Assembly (NCBI GenBank): GCA_012031335.1
Contig: JAAUTT010000055.1
Coordinates: 1-11,826 of the forward strand
Length of the DNA stretch: 11,826 nucleotides
From: Bacteroidales bacterium
GTDB lineage: Bacteria > Bacteroidota > Bacteroidia > Bacteroidales > JAAUTT01
Reading direction: 5' to 3'
The notes under the pieces are model-generated. The model did not search any database, had not been told where the DNA came from, and saw nothing but the letters and a program-made list of their open reading frames with translations. Of the stretch, positions 7,786 to 11,826 are shown piece by piece (the first letter of the stretch is position 1; the number at the start of each line of letters is the position of its first letter). The position numbers and the translations under genes were made by a program.

Positions 7786-8883
7786 TTAGGAGAAACTGGT
7801 TTTGTCCCCCTGGCGTTGAAAATAAAGTAGAGAGTCCCCCCATTCATCCCAGGCAATTTCGTCGCCTGCCATGTTTACTCTAGCTTCGAGGCACTTGGTG
7901 CAATCATCGGCATTTTCGTCGGTGCAGGGTTTATTCTGATATAAAAGATAGTTGTTCCGGTAAATACCCGGAGTGATATTGGGCATTATTACATTCGCAC
8001 CAATTTTAAGTGCTTTTTCGCGTCCCATCTTGTCGATAGCCTGAAGAGCAGTGGTTGCAGCTATGTTAATATTTTTCATCAGGATACGCAGAACCGCAAC
8101 CATTTTTAAACTGAGATCCAGTCTTTCCTGAAGCGGAAGCAGCATATTCCGGAATTCGTATAGTGGGGTTCCTGCATGTTCGATATAGGGGCCCATACCC
8201 ACCATGTCGATGTTAAATTGTTTAAAGAACAGAAGATCCGAAGCCAGGTCGTCGTGAGTTTGAAAAGGCAACCCAATCATCACTCCGGTCCCTGTTTGAT
8301 AGCCTATGTCCTTTAGTTTTTTGAGACAGGCAAGTCTTTTTTCAAAGCTGTGAAGTTCATTTTCGGGATGCAACTTCTTGTATAAATTGGGATTGGAGGT
8401 TTCAATCCTTAAAAGGTAACGATGGGCTCCTGCCTGATACCACCTATGGTAGGTTTCTTCATTTTGCTCCCCAAGAGATAGGGTAACCCGTATTTCATTG
8501 TGTGTTTCACGCTTTATTTTTAGCAGGAGATCTTCAATCCTATCAGTAAATGAAGCATTTTCAAGCTCACCCGATTGCAGCACAACTGAGGCATATCTGC
8601 TTTTCCATGCATATTTTACAGCCTCAATAATTTCATTATCCGAAACGTTGTAGCGCTTTACTTTGCTATTTCCTTTACGGATACCACAATACAGGCAATC
8701 TTTTCTGCAAATGTTTGAAAACTCAATTAACCCTCTGAAAAAGACTTTCTTTCCAACATAATCCTTTTTTACTGCAGCAGCGCGGGTAAAAAGTAAATCT
8801 TTATCTCTACCTTCAGCTAATAGCAAAACCAGTATATCTTCGTGAGAAAAATCGGATTTTTGCAGGATGTGTTCTATTCTCAT
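7786..8883 (-). CDS. hydE: [FeFe]-hydrogenase H-cluster radical SAM maturase HydE
   Basis: HydE is a radical S-adenosylmethionine enzyme that works with HydG and HydF to build the diiron site of the [FeFe]-hydrogenase H-cluster. The 365-residue frame is intact. IEFSNICRKDCLYCGIRKGN (53-72) contains the CxxxCxYC motif binding the SAM-cleaving [4Fe-4S] cluster. Other HydE-like segments are VVLQSGE, VTLSLGE, YLLRIETSNPNLYKKLHP, TGTGVMIGLPFQT and DMVGMGPYIEHAGTPL. Near the C-terminus PCTDENADDCTKC reproduces the C-x7-C-x2-C spacing of the accessory cluster seen in Thermotoga maritima HydE. The family resemblance is much closer to HydE than to biotin synthase, which lacks this C-terminal motif. 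The ATG overlaps the hydF stop in an ATGA arrangement at 8880-8883, indicating translational coupling. Confidence 0.93.
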   Translation of the reverse strand: MRIEHILQKSDFSHEDILVLLLAEGRDKDLLFTRAAAVKKDYVGKKVFFRGLIEFSNICRKDCLYCGIRKGNSKVKRYNVSDNEIIEAVKYAWKSRYASVVLQSGELENASFTDRIEDLLLKIKRETHNEIRVTLSLGEQNEETYHRWYQAGAHRYLLRIETSNPNLYKKLHPENELHSFEKRLACLKKLKDIGYQTGTGVMIGLPFQTHDDLASDLLFFKQFNIDMVGMGPYIEHAGTPLYEFRNMLLPLQERLDLSLKMVAVLRILMKNINIAATTALQAIDKMGREKALKIGANVIMPNITPGIYRNNYLLYQNKPCTDENADDCTKCLEARVNMAGDEIAWDEWGDSLLYFQRQGDKTSFS

Positions 8884-10111
8884 AAGTATTGGCTTGCATA
8901 TGTTTCAAGCTTTAAAAAGGGAGCTACCGCTCTTTGGTATATACCATGAACCCAGGCAATGGCCATACCGTAGTTTGTAACAGGTATGCCAGCATCTGCG
9001 AAAGGTTTGAGACGATTCATAAGTTGTTTTCGGGTAAACATGCAGCCTCCGCATTGGATTACCAACTGATAATCCGCAGCAGGCCTCGGGGCAGTATCAC
9101 TTCCCGAAACAATGTCGTATTCGAGCTTTTTCCCTGTAAAGTTCGATATCCAGCGAGGTATTTTCATCCGACCGATATCGTCGCACGAGATATGATGTGT
9201 GCACGATTCCAGGATCAGAACTCTGTTACCGTCTTTCAACTGCGATATTTTAGGTGTTCCATCGAGATAACGGGCAAAATCACCTTTGTTGCGTGCCAGG
9301 ATAATGCTGAAGCTGGTTAAAGGTATGTCGCGGGGAATAGAAGCGTCGGCTTTCAGGAATACCTGGCTATCGGTTATGGCTAATACTGGCCTGGGTGTCA
9401 GTCGTTTTAAAAGTGTGTCAATTTCCCTTTCTTTAGCGGTGATGGCAATGGCATCATTATCAAGAATATCACGGATTACCTGCACCTGGGGAAGGATCAG
9501 CCGGCCATCGGGAGCTTCGATATCGATGGGGGTAATGAGCAGCACAATTATTCGCCCTGTTTTATGAGATCGCCTGTCAGAGATCGGTTTTTGGTATGCT
9601 ATTTCGGGCATTATACGCCTTAGTTCATGAATGATGGGTTCATTTATTGGATGAAAGGAGCAATATTCCAAAACCCTGGACTTGTACTTGTCTTCAAGAG
9701 TTGTTTTTAATTCCTCTTGAAGAGAAATCAGATCACTTTTATTATGTAATATGAAAAAGGGGATATCGAATTTATGGAATTCAGTAATGATGGAAGTTTC
9801 GGGTTCGCCCCAGGTATTTTGCGCAATAACAAGGATGGCAGCATCGATGACTTTTTAGCGTTATGCAGGGTTTTATCCACTCTTTTTTTTCCGAGTTCTC
9901 CTGAATCGTCTAACCCGGCGGTATCTATAAGTATCGCAGGTCCCAATCCGTTTATTTCCATGCTTTTCTTTACCGGATCGGTGGTTGTGCCGGGAATATC
10001 CGAAACAATGGCAATATCCTGACCTGTAAGAGCGTTGATCAGGGAACTTTTGCCATTGTTCCGCCGGCCGAAAATGCCGATATGTGGTTTAGTCTCCTTG
10101 CCTTTACTCAT
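8880..10111 (-). CDS. hydF: [FeFe]-hydrogenase H-cluster maturation GTPase HydF (frameshifted)
   Basis: HydF is the GTPase and [4Fe-4S] scaffold that receives the diiron precursor and delivers it to apo-hydrogenase. The N-terminal G domain starts at 10111 and shows GRRNNGKS (15-22, P-loop), GTTTDP (41-46), DTAG (63-66), and, after frame restoration, HNKSD for guanine recognition. The frame breaks at a run of five T at 9852-9856. With one base restored, the sequence continues [20 protein letters not shown] and [19 protein letters not shown] into the C-terminal part, giving about 410 residues. The C-terminal cluster domain has CTH, 46 residues, then QCGGC, which matches CxH-x(46-53)-HCxxC except that Gln replaces the His. 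The stretch from 9672 to about 9851 would be left unannotated by a frame-based caller, but it is HydF. It lies 42 bases after the permease stop and overlaps hydE. Confidence 0.92.
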
Positions 10112-10153
10112 AAATAGGGAAAAAGTAAAGGTCGTAAAATTCTTTTTAAATGC

Positions 10154-11826
10154 CTATTCGAAGCGTAAGGAATCGGCCGGATTTTTAGTTGCAGCCTTAA
10201 TAGCCTGATAACTTACAGTAAGCCAGGCGATAAAAATAGCAATAAGACTTCCACCTATGATTATCCATGGACTGATACCAATGCGGTATGCAAACTGTTG
10301 TAACCACTTGTCGGCAGTAAAGATAATGGTTACCGATGCCAGAACCGTTGAGATAAGTACCAGGTATGTTACATCTTTCGACAGCAGAATTACAATGCGG
10401 CCTATTGAAGCACCGAGAACTTTGCGTAATCCTATTTCGCGGGTGCGGCGCTCGGCCATAAAGGATACCAGACCAAATAAGCCCAATACCGCAATAAATA
10501 TAGCCAAGCCTGAAAAAACAGTTAGCAAACGTCGGGTTTGGAATTCCGATTTATACAGTTTGTCGAATTCCTGGTCAAAAAAGAAATATTGAATTGGGGC
10601 TTCCATGGAAAATTTTTTCCAGGATTGGTTAATCTGTTCCAGGGTATTTTGATGGTTCCCGGCTCCAAGACGCACGGTGATATAACCATCGTAATAATCG
10701 CGGTTCATAAATAAAACCATTGGGTTTACCGGTTTATGCAGCGATTCGTAATGGAAATCTTTTATTACACCAATGATCGAAAGTGAAACCCTGTCTTTTT
10801 CTTCTCCGGGCTGAATAAGTCTTTTGCCTACAGGGTTGGTGTAGCCGAGATACCGGGCTGCCGATTCGTTTATAACAATGGCTGCGGAATCGGAAGGATA
10901 ATCTCTGGAGAAAAACCGTCCGTCTATTATTTTCACACCCATGGTTTTTGCATAATCCTGATCTACCGCAAAAGTGGCAAACAGTAGTGGTTCGCTTGTT
11001 TTGGAATCTTCAGGAAGATACCCATTATGGTTCATAATACGACCTGGTATTCCCGATGTTAATGTTACCTCTTCAACAGCCGGAATGCTCTTCAGGTCTT
11101 CCATAAATATCTTCACATCTTTTCTGACAGGATCAGTGCGTTCAATCACTACAAGCTTGTTCTTATCGAATCCCAGGTTTTTATTCTGGATATATTTAAG
11201 CTGCTCCGAAACGATAAAAGTACCTAGTAAATAAAAATCGAATGGTAAACTGGCATACCACTAGTACTGATCTTAATTTCGCATTGCCGGTGCCCTTATT
11301 AAGCTTTCCTTTTAATACTTCTGTAGGGGTAAACCCTGATAAATAAAAGGCCGGATACCCTCCTGCAACGATTCCAGTAATAACAGCAAAAAGGAATAGA
11401 ACAGGACTAAACATGAGTATTTGTGAAAGGGTTATGTCAATTTTCTGACCTACTAAATCACCAAAAGCCGGTAAAGCAATTTTTGCCAGAGCTACCGAAA
11501 TGATAACAGCAAGAGTACTTAAAAAAACAGATTCGGAAAGGAACTGCACAACCAAAGCTACCCGCTGTCCACCGAATACCTTGCGTAAACCCACTTCTTT
11601 AGCACGTCCTGCCGACCTGGCGGTCGATAAATTGGTAAAATTGATACAGGCATTTAATAAAATAAATATGGCAATAACAATAAAGATATAGACATAGGTA
11701 ATGTTTCCATTTGGCTCAAGTTCTAAATCCATATTGGAACTGAGGTGTATATCGGTCATTTTTTGCAGCCGGTAAGTTAGATACGACCCCGATTCATAAG
11801 ATCTTCGAAGCTGATATTCATAAATT
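10154..11826 (-). CDS. FtsX/MacB-type ABC transporter permease, 5' end beyond window (frameshifted)
   Basis: This is the transmembrane subunit of an ABC exporter of the MacB/FtsX type, common in Bacteroidota as proteins of about 800 residues. The reading frame is open to base 11826, so the N-terminus is missing. The visible part begins in the periplasmic region (YLTYRLQKMTDIHL), followed by a first FtsX module with helix FIVIAIFILLNACINFTNLS and the motif RAKEVGLRKVFGG..V..QFLSES. A MacB-like periplasmic domain follows (ITVLENG-like elements absent; VVIERTDPVRKDVKIFMEDL, IGVIKDFHYESLHKPVNPM, FFDQEFDKLY). The C-terminal FtsX module has RRTREIGLRKVLGAS and ends PADSLRFE. The frame breaks near 11228-11245. 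The first frame ends at 11196, while downstream sequence GTFIVSEQLKYIQNKNLGFD is in another frame. Two missing T, or one extra base, would restore it; adding two gives the family-typical FTISIFILLGTFIV. The transported substrate is unknown, and the cognate ATPase is not visible. Confidence 0.85.

Noticed and set aside
7432..7830. Plus-strand 132-codon frame across the AraC sensor domain and the hydE end
   Set aside because: It overlaps two well-supported genes on the opposite strand and shows no coherent domain.
8934..9567. Plus-strand frames opposite hydF
   Set aside because: They are antisense to the HydF cluster domain, whose CTH and CGGC motifs are secure on the minus strand.
9728..10111. 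A separate small GTPase of 127 residues
   Set aside because: After the break the HydF sequence, including the NKSD guanine motif, continues in another frame up to the cluster domain, so this is only the N-terminal part of HydF.
1..11826. tRNA, CRISPR array, insertion sequence or prophage remnants
   Set aside because: No cloverleaf-like sequence, regularly spaced repeats, transposase motifs or terminal inverted repeats were seen; all long stretches are accounted for by the listed genes.

Overview
The window reads as chromosomal DNA of a member of the Bacteroidota, probably an anaerobic or facultative one. The evidence is the TAnnTTTG-type -7 promoter elements, several lipoproteins of Bacteroidota style, a long two-module FtsX/MacB-type permease, an AraC regulator and [FeFe]-hydrogenase maturation genes. 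No rRNA, tRNA, CRISPR array, insertion sequence or phage gene is visible.

Region 1 (1-5154, minus strand) looks like one operon. In transcription order it holds a ribokinase, an unrecognised lipoprotein with six-hairpin-glycosidase-like features, a lipoprotein nucleoside hydrolase, a lipoprotein ADP-ribosylglycohydrolase with an extra C-terminal beta-sandwich, and the start of a GRP/DMT-type sugar permease. Together they suggest that nucleosides and ADP-ribose-like compounds are cleaved outside the cytoplasm, that ribose is imported, and that it is phosphorylated to ribose-5-phosphate. The gene set resembles the ribose utilisation system (rus) of Bacteroides thetaiotaomicron, but no SusC/SusD pair lies in the window.

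Region 2 (5155-6800) is an AT-rich divergent promoter region followed by the only plus-strand gene, which encodes a roughly 487-residue, apparently helical cytoplasmic protein that I cannot assign. Region 3 (6872-10111, minus strand) holds hydF, hydE (start and stop overlapping) and an AraC-family regulator. HydE and HydF are two of the three [FeFe]-hydrogenase H-cluster maturases; hydG is not in the window. Region 4 (10154-11826) is a large FtsX-like ABC transporter permease that runs off the right edge.

The most striking property is that six of the ten genes are broken by small indels. There are about eight lesions, all but one in a run of identical bases, with conserved sequence resuming in another frame immediately afterwards. 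I saw no in-frame nonsense mutations. Correcting one base per lesion restores full family-length proteins. The simplest reading is homopolymer error in a draft (for example long-read) sequence rather than mass pseudogenisation. I therefore annotate each gene as a single frameshifted CDS over its whole span.
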